This document shows positions 1 to 8,324 of a stretch of 9,984 bases of DNA, piece by piece. Each line of letters starts with the position of its first letter. Position 1 is the first letter of the stretch. This DNA comes from Vulcanimicrobiota bacterium (GTDB taxonomy: Bacteria; Vulcanimicrobiota; Vulcanimicrobiia; Vulcanimicrobiales; Vulcanimicrobiaceae): positions 1 to 9,984 of the forward strand of contig JABCZE010000033.1 in NCBI GenBank assembly GCA_013289785.1. Reading direction: 5' to 3'. The notes under the pieces are model-generated. The model saw nothing but the letters and a program-made list of their open reading frames with translations, was not told where the DNA came from and did not search any database. A program made the translations under genes and the position numbers.

Positions 1-13
1 ATTAGACCCCGTA

Positions 14-44
14 GGGCCTCGAAGTGTTAGGGTAACACAGGCCC
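14..44. other. Interrupted hairpin with perfect GTGTTA-GGG-TAACAC palindrome
   Basis: Downstream of the HIT gene, GGGCCT (14-19) is the exact reverse complement of AGGCCC (39-44). Inside it, GTGTTA (24-29) pairs with TAACAC (33-38) around a 3-nt loop, leaving CGAA (20-23) as a one-sided bulge. This makes 12 paired positions in 31 nt. No T-run follows on either strand, so it is not a canonical intrinsic terminator. It could be an RNA hairpin at the end of the minus-strand operon, an operator-like palindrome for a gene beyond position 1, or part of a structured RNA cut by the window edge. The rest of 1-60 shows no coding signal. Confidence 0.4.
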
Positions 45-70
45 GGCAGAGCGTCAAATCTCAGCCGGGC
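41..70 (-). terminator. Candidate stem-loop over the HIT stop codon, no U-tract
   Basis: GCCCGGC (41-47) and GCCGGGC (64-70) are perfect 7-bp arms. GAG (49-51) and CTC (60-62) extend the stem past one A-A mismatch, leaving an 8-nt loop. The HIT stop codon (61-63) lies in the stem. Read on the minus strand, the hairpin is followed by CTGTGTTACCC rather than a T-run, so Rho-independent termination is doubtful. It could instead act as a 3'-end stabiliser. It shares bases 41-44 with the hairpin at 14-44, so the two cannot form together. Confidence 0.3.
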
Positions 71-402
71 GGCCACGACATCTGCCGGCCGGCCAGTACG
101 TGGACGTGCACGTGGCCGACGGTTTGGCCTCCGAGCTCGCCGGTGTTGACCACCAAGCGAAAGCCTTGCGCTCCGCCGCGGTCGGCACCCAGCTGCGCCG
201 CGACGGCGATCAACCGCGCCGCCAGCGCCGGTTCGGCCCGCGTCAGGTCGGCAATCGTTGCGTGATGCGAAACCGGGATCACGAGTGCGTGCGAGGGCGC
301 CTGCGGATTGAGGTCCTCGATCGCGATGACGTCGACCTCTCGAAGGATGGTTTTTGCGGGCACCTCTCCGGCGGCAATTTTGCAGAAGATGCAGTCGTCC
401 AT
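61..402 (-). CDS. HIT-family (histidine triad) nucleotide-binding hydrolase
   Basis: This 113-residue protein is a complete member of the HINT/HIT branch, small soluble enzymes that hydrolyse nucleoside phosphoramidates or similar adenylated compounds. The diagnostic triad HVHVHVL lies at residues 97-103 near the C-terminus. An N-terminal CIFC pair (C4, C7) matches the zinc-binding version of the family, and NTGELGGQTVGH before the triad is typical. The ATG at 402 is preferred over an in-frame TTG at 405 because GAGG sits 6 nt upstream of the ATG. That ATG overlaps the TGA stop of the upstream stalk gene as TGATG, so translation is probably coupled. The substrate cannot be read from the sequence, and the pairing with an exported protein is not explained by known HIT biology. 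Confidence 0.93.
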   Translation of the reverse strand: MDDCIFCKIAAGEVPAKTILREVDVIAIEDLNPQAPSHALVIPVSHHATIADLTRAEPALAARLIAVAAQLGADRGGAQGFRLVVNTGELGGQTVGHVHVHVLAGRQMSWPPG

Positions 403-1871
403 CAATGGCCTCGAATCGTGAAGGTCCAGGATTTCACGGTGGTATTACCGGCCTGGTCGGAGACGCGCACGGTCACTCGCACCGGACCGTTGGGATATTC
501 GTACGACGGCATGTATTGAATGAACTGCGACGTTCGCACGCATTCGGAGGTAACGTCGCGGCCGTCGACCCAGAGCATCGCACTCGACGGATTCACCGGC
601 ACCGCGTCGGCGGCAAAGCTCGCATAGACTGCCGGCCGGTTATTGTTGACCGTCGAACCGGCGTCGGGCGCAAAGTCGGCAATGCCCGGCGGCGTGCTCG
701 AGGCCGAGATCGTCTGCGGCGCCGCCGCGTGGGCGACGTCGTTGCCCGATTCGAGCCGGCCGATCAGCGCGTCGCCGTCGAAGTTCGCGCCCCGCGGAAT
801 AACGTAGCTTCCGTCGTAAACGCCGGGCGAGCGCTGCTGCATCGCTTGATTGGCCACGTCGGAGCCGATGTCGAACGTCGCGGCCGCACCCGGCGTTCCG
901 TGCACGGTCACGTGAATCGTGTCGCCCGCGCGCAGCGGCCGGGACGCATCGGTCTCGACGCTGTCGATCGTCACGCGCTGTGCGACGCCGGCCGTCTTCC
1001 GGCTGGCGAGGATCTCGCGCACTTCGTTGGTCTCGACGTTGTAACGAACGCTGACCGCGTCGTTGGGCTGCAGATCGCTAAAGCTTGCGGCCTTTCCGTT
1101 GAGCGAAATCTCCGCCGTGCGTGCAGGCGAAATTACCTGGCCGTCGTCGAGCACGAACTGGTTGCCCGCGATAGCGACGATATGACCGTTCCGCGAGCCG
1201 AACTCGTCGATCACGCGCTCGACGCGGCCGTCCTTTCGCATCTCGACTCGTGCGAAGTCGCCGGGGCGCACGTCGCCGAGTTCGCCGGGCGACGTGACGT
1301 TCACGTTGACGTCCTCGACGTCAATGGCGGCGTTGGGACCGATCTTGATGATCTTGACGCCGCCGTTATATCCAAGAGTTAACGTCGGCGGATCGGAGAG
1401 CACGTCCACCGCCTCGACGGTGCCGAACCGCGCAAAACCGCTTCCAACGGTAATCAGCCCGCGGCTGGAGCGCCCAATGAGCTGCGCGACGATGGTGACC
1501 GAGTTGGTGTGCCGGTCGAAATGCGCCTGCGCGCCGAGCACGTCGGTGAAAAACCGCAGCGGAACGTAGAGGACGTCTTTGATCTCCAGCAGTGGTCCCT
1601 CCAGGGAGACCTCGCTCGCGTCGACTTGCGCGATTCGGCTCCCGATCGTCAAAACGACGGTCTTGGATCCGATCTGTGTGGCGATGCGATTGCGGGAGCG
1701 GTCGAACGCCAACCCGAGTGCCTCGATCGTGCGGCGCACGGGAACGTACAACAGGTTGTGCTCGAAACGCGGGCCCGGATCGAGCGACAGCACGTTGCCG
1801 TTAATAACGATCCCGATGGGTCGCTGAGGCGCCACAGCCAGTAGCAACAGCGCCAGCAGCGCTATACGCAT
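402..1871 (-). CDS. Secreted stalk-domain (copper amine oxidase N-like) protein with C-terminal Ig-like region
   Basis: The product is about 489 residues and is predicted to be exported: a short basic start is followed by a hydrophobic leucine/alanine stretch (residues 3-14) and an AP-type signal peptidase region. Residues about 20-130 hold two repeats of the copper-amine-oxidase N-terminal 'stalk' fold, each with a LYVPxR core (about 41-46 and 101-106). That domain is common in envelope proteins and does not imply amine oxidase activity. Residues about 145-290 are beta-rich with two small-barrel-like segments, rich in GD/DDG turns. Residues about 298-490 look like two Ig-like domains; the last ends in RVSDQAGNTTVKSWTFTI, typical of bacterial Ig-like surface proteins. 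The ATG at 1871 has GGGA 8 nt upstream; a GTG at 1877 would add two residues. It lies downstream of two glycosyltransferase genes and is coupled to HIT by TGATG. A structural or wall-binding role is inferred; no catalytic motif was seen. Confidence 0.85.
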   Translation of the reverse strand: MRIALLALLLLAVAPQRPIGIVINGNVLSLDPGPRFEHNLLYVPVRRTIEALGLAFDRSRNRIATQIGSKTVVLTIGSRIAQVDASEVSLEGPLLEIKDVLYVPLRFFTDVLGAQAHFDRHTNSVTIVAQLIGRSSRGLITVGSGFARFGTVEAVDVLSDPPTLTLGYNGGVKIIKIGPNAAIDVEDVNVNVTSPGELGDVRPGDFARVEMRKDGRVERVIDEFGSRNGHIVAIAGNQFVLDDGQVISPARTAEISLNGKAASFSDLQPNDAVSVRYNVETNEVREILASRKTAGVAQRVTIDSVETDASRPLRAGDTIHVTVHGTPGAAATFDIGSDVANQAMQQRSPGVYDGSYVIPRGANFDGDALIGRLESGNDVAHAAAPQTISASSTPPGIADFAPDAGSTVNNNRPAVYASFAADAVPVNPSSAMLWVDGRDVTSECVRTSQFIQYMPSYEYPNGPVRVTVRVSDQAGNTTVKSWTFTIRGH

Positions 1872-1883
1872 GCGCACTTTCCC

Positions 1884-1929
1884 GTCATCCTGAGCGCAGT
1901 CATGTCATCCTGAGCGCAGTCGAAGGATC
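1884..1929. repeat. Tandem copy of dispersed palindromic repeat (GTCATCCTGAGCGCAGTC unit)
   Basis: An 18-nt unit, GTCATCCTGAGCGCAGTC, occurs at 1884-1901 and exactly again at 1904-1921, a 20-nt period. The second unit continues into GAAGGATC, so ATCCT (1907-1911) and AGGAT (1924-1928) form inverted ends. The 19-nt core TCCTGAGCGCAGTCGAAGG (1908-1926) recurs as its exact reverse complement at 7620-7638, showing a dispersed family. The element fills the gap between the family-4 glycosyltransferase stop and the stalk gene start. Similar short repeats with a TCATCCTGAGCG...CGAAGGATC core are, to my recollection, widespread in environmental bacterial genomes. No transposase is present. Confidence 0.85.
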
Positions 1930-1933
1930 ACTT

Positions 1934-2943
1934 CTATTCCAGTACCTCTCGATAGACGTCGGCAGTAGCGCGCGCGCAGCGGTCCCAGGACAACCGACCT
2001 GCCGCCTCGTGCCCTAAGTTGACCGAGCGTTCGCGGGTACCCTGGTCGGCGAGCATCGTCTCGAGCAGGGTTCTCAGGCCTTCGGCGTCACGGGCCTTAA
2101 ACGTTAGCGCGGCGGACTCGAGCGCGCTCGGCACGGAATCCTCGCAGGCGATGACCGGGCAGCCGGCGGCCATCGCCTCCAGCATCGGCAAACCGAAGCC
2201 CTCGCGCAGCGACGGGTGCACCAGCGCTCGCGCGCCCGCGTAATAGGACGCGAGTTCGTCGCTTCGGACTTCGCCTAATGCCACGATCGCGCGCGACGGC
2301 GTGGCCCGGCGCTCGAGCTCGCCGTCGAAATCGTCCGGACCCGTGACGTACAGGTCGACCGCGAATCCCGCTGGGAGCGCCGACCAGGCCGTAAAGAGCG
2401 TCGCGAGATCCTTGTGCGGGCGATGGTTTCCAACATACAGCAGGTACGGGCGCGGTGCGGCGTGCGGCGCGACCGCGCGGGAGAACGTTTCGGCGCCCCC
2501 CAGCGGGATGACCCGAATCTTCTCGCGCCGCGTGCCGAGAAAGGTCACGAGATCCTCCACGGTACGCTCGTCGTCGGTGATGACCCGCGCCGCGCGCGCG
2601 CACGTCCAGCGCACGAGCGTCTGGTAGTACGGCCGCACCTTCGACTTGAAGTACTGCGGAAACCGCAAGTGAATCAAATCGTGGATCGTTACGACGAATC
2701 GCGCTGGGACGACCGCCGGTACGTACTGCGAGAGGAAATGGACCAGATCGACGCCCGAGCGCCCAATCGCCAGCGGCAGCCGTACCTGCTCGTCCCAGCC
2801 GAAGTTCCCTCCGCGAGCGAACGGGACGAAAGTAAACTCTGGGGCGACCCGCGGCAGCCGCGCGACCAGCTCCGCCGCGTAGGTTTTCATGCCGACCGAG
2901 AGCTGCCGAGTCAACCGCGCGTCGAGACCAACGCGCGCGAGGC

Positions 2944-2947
<4 letters not shown>
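1934..2947 (-). CDS. Glycosyltransferase family 4 (GT-B, mannosyltransferase-like)
   Basis: The product is a 337-residue retaining GT-B transferase, probably moving a sugar from a nucleotide-sugar donor to a lipid-linked or polysaccharide acceptor at the inner face of the membrane. The N-terminal acceptor half holds VVTIHDLIHL (85-94). The C-terminal donor half opens with YVGNHRPHKDL (171-181) and carries the family E-x7-E signature in EGFGLPMLE (E249, E257), then AMAAGCPVIAC. Length is normal for the family. The ATG at 2947 overlaps the TGA of the upstream glycosyltransferase as ATGA, which is why this start is chosen over an upstream option near 3082 that would run 136 nt into that gene. 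Donor and acceptor cannot be assigned. A role in surface glycan assembly is inferred from the paired transferases. Confidence 0.92.
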
Positions 2948-5351
<2,404 letters not shown>

Positions 5352-5353
5352 TT

Positions 5354-5359
5354 ATTCTA
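5354..5359 (-). promoter_or_regulatory. Possible -10 element (TAGAAT) upstream of pyrG
   Basis: In the 38-nt gap between prmC and pyrG, the minus strand reads GGGTAGAATAAG. TAGAAT is one change from the consensus -10 and ends 14 nt before the pyrG ATG, so a transcript from it would have a very short leader. No recognisable -35 lies 16-18 nt further upstream. The pyrG start also lacks a clear ribosome binding site, which would suit a short-leader transcript. Weak evidence only. Confidence 0.22.
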
Positions 5360-5377
5360 CCCGGCCGCGCTCGACAC

Positions 5378-6217
5378 CTAGCCCCAGTCGATCCTTAGGT
5401 AGCGGTCGAGGCCGGCGTAATCGCGGCCCACCGAGACCGTGGAGCACGGTAGCTCCGCCTTCGCGATCGCGCTGAGGCCCGGCATCGTCGGCGGCGCGGC
5501 TTCCAATAGAATCAACGCGTTTGGGTTCACGAGCGGCGCAAGGGAACCGAGCAGCCTGCGATAGAGGGCGAGCCCGTCGGGGCCGCCGTCGAGCGCTTCT
5601 CGCGGTTCGTACGCGACGGGATCGGGTTTCCCGGCGATTTCGGCGGTCGGGACGTATGGCAGGTTTGCGACCACGACATCAAAGCGCTGCGCGCTCACCG
5701 GCTCAGTCAGGTCGCCGACGTAGAAGCGACAGCGATCCGCGACGCCCCAGCGGCGAACGTTTTCGTTCGCGATCGCGACTGCGGCGGGCGAAATGTCGGT
5801 TCCACACACGATCGCGTTCGTTTCGGCGGCGATCGTGCAAGCGATTGCTCCGGAGCCGGTGCCGACATCGAGAACGTGCAGCGGCCGGTCACCGATAAAG
5901 CGCAGCGCTTCGTCGACGAGGTGCTCGGTCTCCGGGCGCGGGATCAATACGTTTTCGTTCACAAGGAACTCGCGCCCGTAAAAGCCGGCGCTTCCGAGGA
6001 GATACGCAACCGGCACGCCGCACGAGCGCTCGCCACTGAGGTGCTGGAATGCTTCGGCCTCCTGGATCGACGGCGTTGCATCACCATGAGCGACGATCCA
6101 TGCGCGCCCGCGACGCAGCGCGTGCGCCAAGAGCAGCAACGCATCGGCGTGCGGCGAGTCGCTGGAGTCGCGGAGACGCGCCGTTCCCTCCGCCAAGGTT
6201 TGCGCAACGCTGGTCAC
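5378..6217 (-). CDS. prmC: Peptide chain release factor N5-glutamine methyltransferase
   Basis: PrmC (HemK) uses S-adenosylmethionine to methylate the glutamine of the GGQ motif in release factors, raising termination efficiency. The 279-residue protein is the usual size. It has an N-terminal helical substrate-recognition domain (about 1-75), the family motif NVLIPRPETEHLVDEAL (89-105), and a Rossmann methyltransferase domain with the SAM loop VLDVGTGSGAIA (115-126). The active-site tetrapeptide is NLPY (185-188) in VVANLPYVP instead of the more common NPPY; the catalytic Asn, Pro and Tyr are kept. EPREALDGGPDGLALYRRLL (204-223) is also a PrmC hallmark. The GTG start overlaps the prfA stop as GTGA and has GGAG 7 nt upstream. 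Its substrate RF1 is encoded directly before it, a widely conserved pairing. Confidence 0.97.
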   Translation of the reverse strand: MTSVAQTLAEGTARLRDSSDSPHADALLLLAHALRRGRAWIVAHGDATPSIQEAEAFQHLSGERSCGVPVAYLLGSAGFYGREFLVNENVLIPRPETEHLVDEALRFIGDRPLHVLDVGTGSGAIACTIAAETNAIVCGTDISPAAVAIANENVRRWGVADRCRFYVGDLTEPVSAQRFDVVVANLPYVPTAEIAGKPDPVAYEPREALDGGPDGLALYRRLLGSLAPLVNPNALILLEAAPPTMPGLSAIAKAELPCSTVSVGRDYAGLDRYLRIDWG

Positions 6218-7263
6218 TGCGCTTCTCCGGCGAGCTGTCGCGCGCGCTGATCGGCGATCAGTTCCTGCGCGATCCGTCCGAGATCCCCGTCGACGATCGC
6301 GCGAATATTTCCAAAGCTGCGGTTGATGCGGTGGTCGGTCACGCGGTCCTGCGGAAAGTTGTAGGTCCGAATCTTCTCGGATCGTTCGCCGCTGCCGACT
6401 TGCGACCGCCGCAGTGAATCTACCGCTTCTTCTTGTTCACGACGTTTGCGATCGTAGAGGGTAGCCCGCAACATCTGCATCGCCTTTTCGCGGTTTTGGG
6501 TCTGCGAACGCTCCTGTTGCGAGGCGACGATAATTCCCGTCGGCACGTGCGTGATGCGAATCGCCGATTCCGTCTTATTGACGTGCTGGCCGCCGGCACC
6601 CGAAGCCTTATACGTGTCGACCTGCAGATCCGACGTTTTGATCTCGACCTCGGCGTCGTTCTCGACCTGCGGCAAGACGGCGACCGTTGCGGTGCTCGTA
6701 TGAATCCGTCCCTGGGCTTCGGTTGCCGGCACGCGTTGAACGCGGTGCACGCCCGATTCGTGCTTCAGCGTGCGGTACGGCTGGTTTCCGTTGACCGTAA
6801 AGACGATCTCTTTATAGCCGCCGGCATCGCTCAAACTCTCCGATACGAGCTCGACCTTCATCCCCGCTGATTCGGCAAACCGCATATACATGCGCGCGAG
6901 ATCGCCGGCAAAGATTGCGGCTTCGTCGCCACCCGTTCCGGCGCGGATTTCCACGAAGACGTCCTTTGAGTCGTCGGGATCTTGCGGAACCATCAGCGCC
7001 GCTAACTCTTCTTCGAGTGCGGCCGTGCGGTCGAGCAGCGCGCGGTTCTCTTCAAGCGCCAGTTCGCGCATTTCGCCCTCTTCGGCGCGCGCGAGCTCCT
7101 CGTTGTCGTTGATCTGCGCGCGAAGCTCGGTTAGCTGCCGGTGCGTTTGCACCGGAGGCTCGAGTTGCGCGCGCTCGCGTACCAGCGCGGTATACCGCGT
7201 TTGGTCGAAGCCGCCCGCAGGATTGGCTAGCTCGGCTTCGATTTCGTCGAAGCGGCGAGCCAT
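6214..7263 (-). CDS. prfA: Peptide chain release factor 1 (RF1)
   Basis: RF1 recognises UAA and UAG in the ribosomal A site and triggers release of the finished peptide. Over the 349 residues from the ATG, the stop-codon reading tripeptide PAT (179-181) in HRVQRVPATEAQGRIHTS identifies RF1 rather than RF2, which carries SPF. The catalytic GGQ (224-226) lies in SGAGGQHVNKTESAIR; Q226 is the expected PrmC target. The C-terminal block GSGERSEKIRTYNFPQDRVTDHRIN (290-314) is intact. The N-terminus from the ATG at 7263 looks short: the frame stays open for 14 more codons up to the rpmE stop, and those residues (about DALTERLAT) continue the usual first helix of RF1. The true start may be CTG at 7305, directly after the rpmE TAA. 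Neither start has a clear ribosome binding site. Confidence 0.97.
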   Translation of the reverse strand: MARRFDEIEAELANPAGGFDQTRYTALVRERAQLEPPVQTHRQLTELRAQINDNEELARAEEGEMRELALEENRALLDRTAALEEELAALMVPQDPDDSKDVFVEIRAGTGGDEAAIFAGDLARMYMRFAESAGMKVELVSESLSDAGGYKEIVFTVNGNQPYRTLKHESGVHRVQRVPATEAQGRIHTSTATVAVLPQVENDAEVEIKTSDLQVDTYKASGAGGQHVNKTESAIRITHVPTGIIVASQQERSQTQNREKAMQMLRATLYDRKRREQEEAVDSLRRSQVGSGERSEKIRTYNFPQDRVTDHRINRSFGNIRAIVDGDLGRIAQELIADQRARQLAGEAQ

Positions 7264-7305
7264 CGTTGCTAGGCGCTCGGTGAGCGCGTCGGTCTGGAGT
7301 GCCAG

Positions 7306-7578
7306 TTAGAGTGCGGCAGCTGCCTTCTTAGCTTCGCGCTGCTTCTGGCGGGCTGCGGCCTCCTCTTGCTTCTTGCGCGCGGCGGCCGAGCGCTGATTGA
7401 ACTTATCGACGCGACCCGCCGTATCGATCAGCTTTTGCTGTCCGGTGAAGAGCGGATGGCACGCGGCGCAGATCTCGACGGCGATCTCGGGGATCGTCGA
7501 ACCGGTTACGAACGTATTGCCGCAGGCGCAGTGAACCCGCGCCTCGGGATACCATTTTGGATGAATCTTAGTCTTCAC
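7306..7578 (-). CDS. rpmE: 50S ribosomal protein L31, zinc-binding form
   Basis: L31 sits in the central protuberance of the large subunit and helps bridge it to the small subunit. The first 65 residues match the family: [12 protein letters not shown] at the start, then the C+ zinc site C17-A-C19 and C37-x2-C40, then [24 protein letters not shown]. The full length of 90 exceeds the usual 65-75 because of an Ala/Lys/Gln-rich, helix-prone basic tail after residue 65 ([14 protein letters not shown] and on), which probably touches rRNA. The start is GTG at 7578, fixed by the conserved N-terminus. It has no ribosome binding site; a strong -10 element lies just upstream, so translation is probably leaderless. 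It heads the rpmE-prfA-prmC block. Confidence 0.97.
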   Translation of the reverse strand: MKTKIHPKWYPEARVHCACGNTFVTGSTIPEIAVEICAACHPLFTGQQKLIDTAGRVDKFNQRSAAARKKQEEAAARQKQREAKKAAAAL

Positions 7579-7587
7579 AGCTTTAGC

Positions 7588-7596
7588 ATTATATCA
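7588..7596 (-). promoter_or_regulatory. Extended -10 promoter of rpmE (TGATATAAT)
   Basis: On the minus strand the sequence is TGATATAAT, a perfect extended -10 (TGn plus TATAAT). The TATAAT (7593-7588) ends 9 nt before the GTG start of rpmE. Transcription starting 6-10 nt past the -10 would begin at or just before the start codon, predicting a leaderless or nearly leaderless mRNA; this agrees with the lack of a ribosome binding site. The place where a -35 would fall (about 7611-7616) is inside the right arm of the inverted repeat read on this strand and reads CAGGAC, a poor match, so the extended -10 probably carries recognition. Confidence 0.75.
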
Positions 7597-7603
7597 GAGA
7601 GGG

Positions 7604-7658
7604 CAAGCCTGTCCTGAGCCCTTCGACTGCGCTCAGGACAGGCTTCGTCGAAGGGATC
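7604..7658. repeat. Inverted-repeat element, second member of the dispersed repeat family
   Basis: AAGCCTGTCCTGAGC (7605-7619) and GCTCAGGACAGGCTT (7631-7645) are perfect 15-bp arms around an 11-nt loop. The loop plus right arm contains CCTTCGACTGCGCTCAGGA (7620-7638), the exact reverse complement of the core at 1908-1926. A further tail, GTCGAAGG (7647-7654) and then GATC, is the reverse complement of CCTTCGAC in the loop (7620-7627), so the loop can pair either within the hairpin context or with the tail. The element lies between the divergent rpmE and the secreted-protein gene and abuts the rpmE promoter. On the plus strand it would fall in the 5' leader of the secreted-protein gene. It is too short to encode a transposase and is probably a non-autonomous or REP-like element. 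Confidence 0.9.
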
Positions 7659-7697
7659 CCACAGGAGGCCGGCGCGCGGCTCCAAAAGGCAGGACCC

Positions 7698-8324
7698 GTG
7701 AAGTCGTCTTCCTTTTTCGCCATTTTCGGCGGCACAATCGCCGCCATCGCGCTCGCTAGCGGCCTGCCGCAAGGCGGGACTGCCGCCGCTGCCGCAACTC
7801 CGCCGCCGACGCCGCCGCCGATCAACTCGCCCGCGGCCATGACGCCGCAGCCGGATTCCTCGATGCTGCCCCAGCCGGCGGCAACGCTCTTCCCGCTCGG
7901 TGCCCCCGCCAAGAGCACCAAGAGCACGCCCACCCCCAGCCCGCCGCCGAACTCTCGAAAGGGGCTCGACGGAGTCTGGGAGGTTGAAATTCAACACCCG
8001 ATGACCACCGATTACACGCACTTCCAGCTAAAAGAGCAGGGCGCGGCGCTAACCGGTACCTACCTCGACGGTAAGAAGAAGCAGTATCCGCTTGTCGGAA
8101 CCGTCGACGGACAAGACGTCCGCTTGATCGTCTCACTGCCAAACGGCACCACGTTGCTGTTGGAAGGCAAGCTGGACGGAACGACCGACATGGTCGGAAT
8201 GCTAACGTCGGCCGGCGGGCAGCTCCCCTTTACCGCGTCGTATCGCGCAAAAGAGAAGTGGATCGAAAACGTCAGTCCGTCGCCGGGCGGAGTATCGCAG
8301 CCAGGCGGATACACACCGCCTTAA
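7698..8324 (+). CDS. Secreted protein with Pro-rich linker and small beta-rich domain, function unknown
   Basis: I do not recognise a named family for this 208-residue protein. Residues 1-32 form an export signal: a short basic start, a hydrophobic stretch FFAIFGGTIAAIALA (6-20), then Ala-rich sequence. Residues 33-88 are low complexity, with PPPTPPP, a second Pro/Ser/Thr run and few charges, probably an extracytoplasmic linker. Residues 89-187 look like one compact beta-barrel domain: GLDGVWEVEIQHP, then alternating strands with turns at TYLDGKK, VDGQD, LPNG and LDGTTD, ending LPFTASYRAKEKW. The spacing of GxW, LTGTYxDG, GTVDG and GxLDG recalls a lipocalin-like pattern common in uncharacterised secreted proteins. 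There is no lipobox cysteine. The start is GTG at 7698 with AAGG 8 nt upstream. It diverges from rpmE and its last 53 bp overlap leuD on the other strand. Confidence 0.8.
   Translation: MKSSSFFAIFGGTIAAIALASGLPQGGTAAAAATPPPTPPPINSPAAMTPQPDSSMLPQPAATLFPLGAPAKSTKSTPTPSPPPNSRKGLDGVWEVEIQHPMTTDYTHFQLKEQGAALTGTYLDGKKKQYPLVGTVDGQDVRLIVSLPNGTTLLLEGKLDGTTDMVGMLTSAGGQLPFTASYRAKEKWIENVSPSPGGVSQPGGYTPP

Noticed and set aside
1..80. Possible tRNA or small structured RNA gene at the left edge
   Set aside because: A TCAAATC stretch and strong stems drew attention, but no complete cloverleaf, acceptor stem or known RNA signature could be assembled.
354..1382. 342-codon plus-strand frame opposite the stalk gene
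   Set aside because: Arg/Val/Asp-rich antisense artefact with no recognisable domain; the minus-strand protein has a signal peptide and known folds.
1884..1929. CRISPR-like direct repeats
   Set aside because: Only two units, separated by 2 nt with no spacer; better explained as a tandem copy of a dispersed palindromic repeat.
7568..7600. Plus-strand promoter for the secreted-protein gene overlapping the rpmE start
   Set aside because: TTCACA (7574-7579) resembles a -35, but nothing like a -10 occurs at the right spacing; I could not place this gene's promoter.
7605..7645. Bidirectional intrinsic terminator
   Set aside because: The 15-bp hairpin lies between divergent gene starts and has no T-run on either side; its core recurs elsewhere as a repeat.
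7575..8021. 148-codon minus-strand frame crossing the repeat between rpmE and the secreted-protein gene
   Set aside because: Low-complexity Arg/Gly-rich translation running through an inverted repeat; antisense to a plausible secreted protein.
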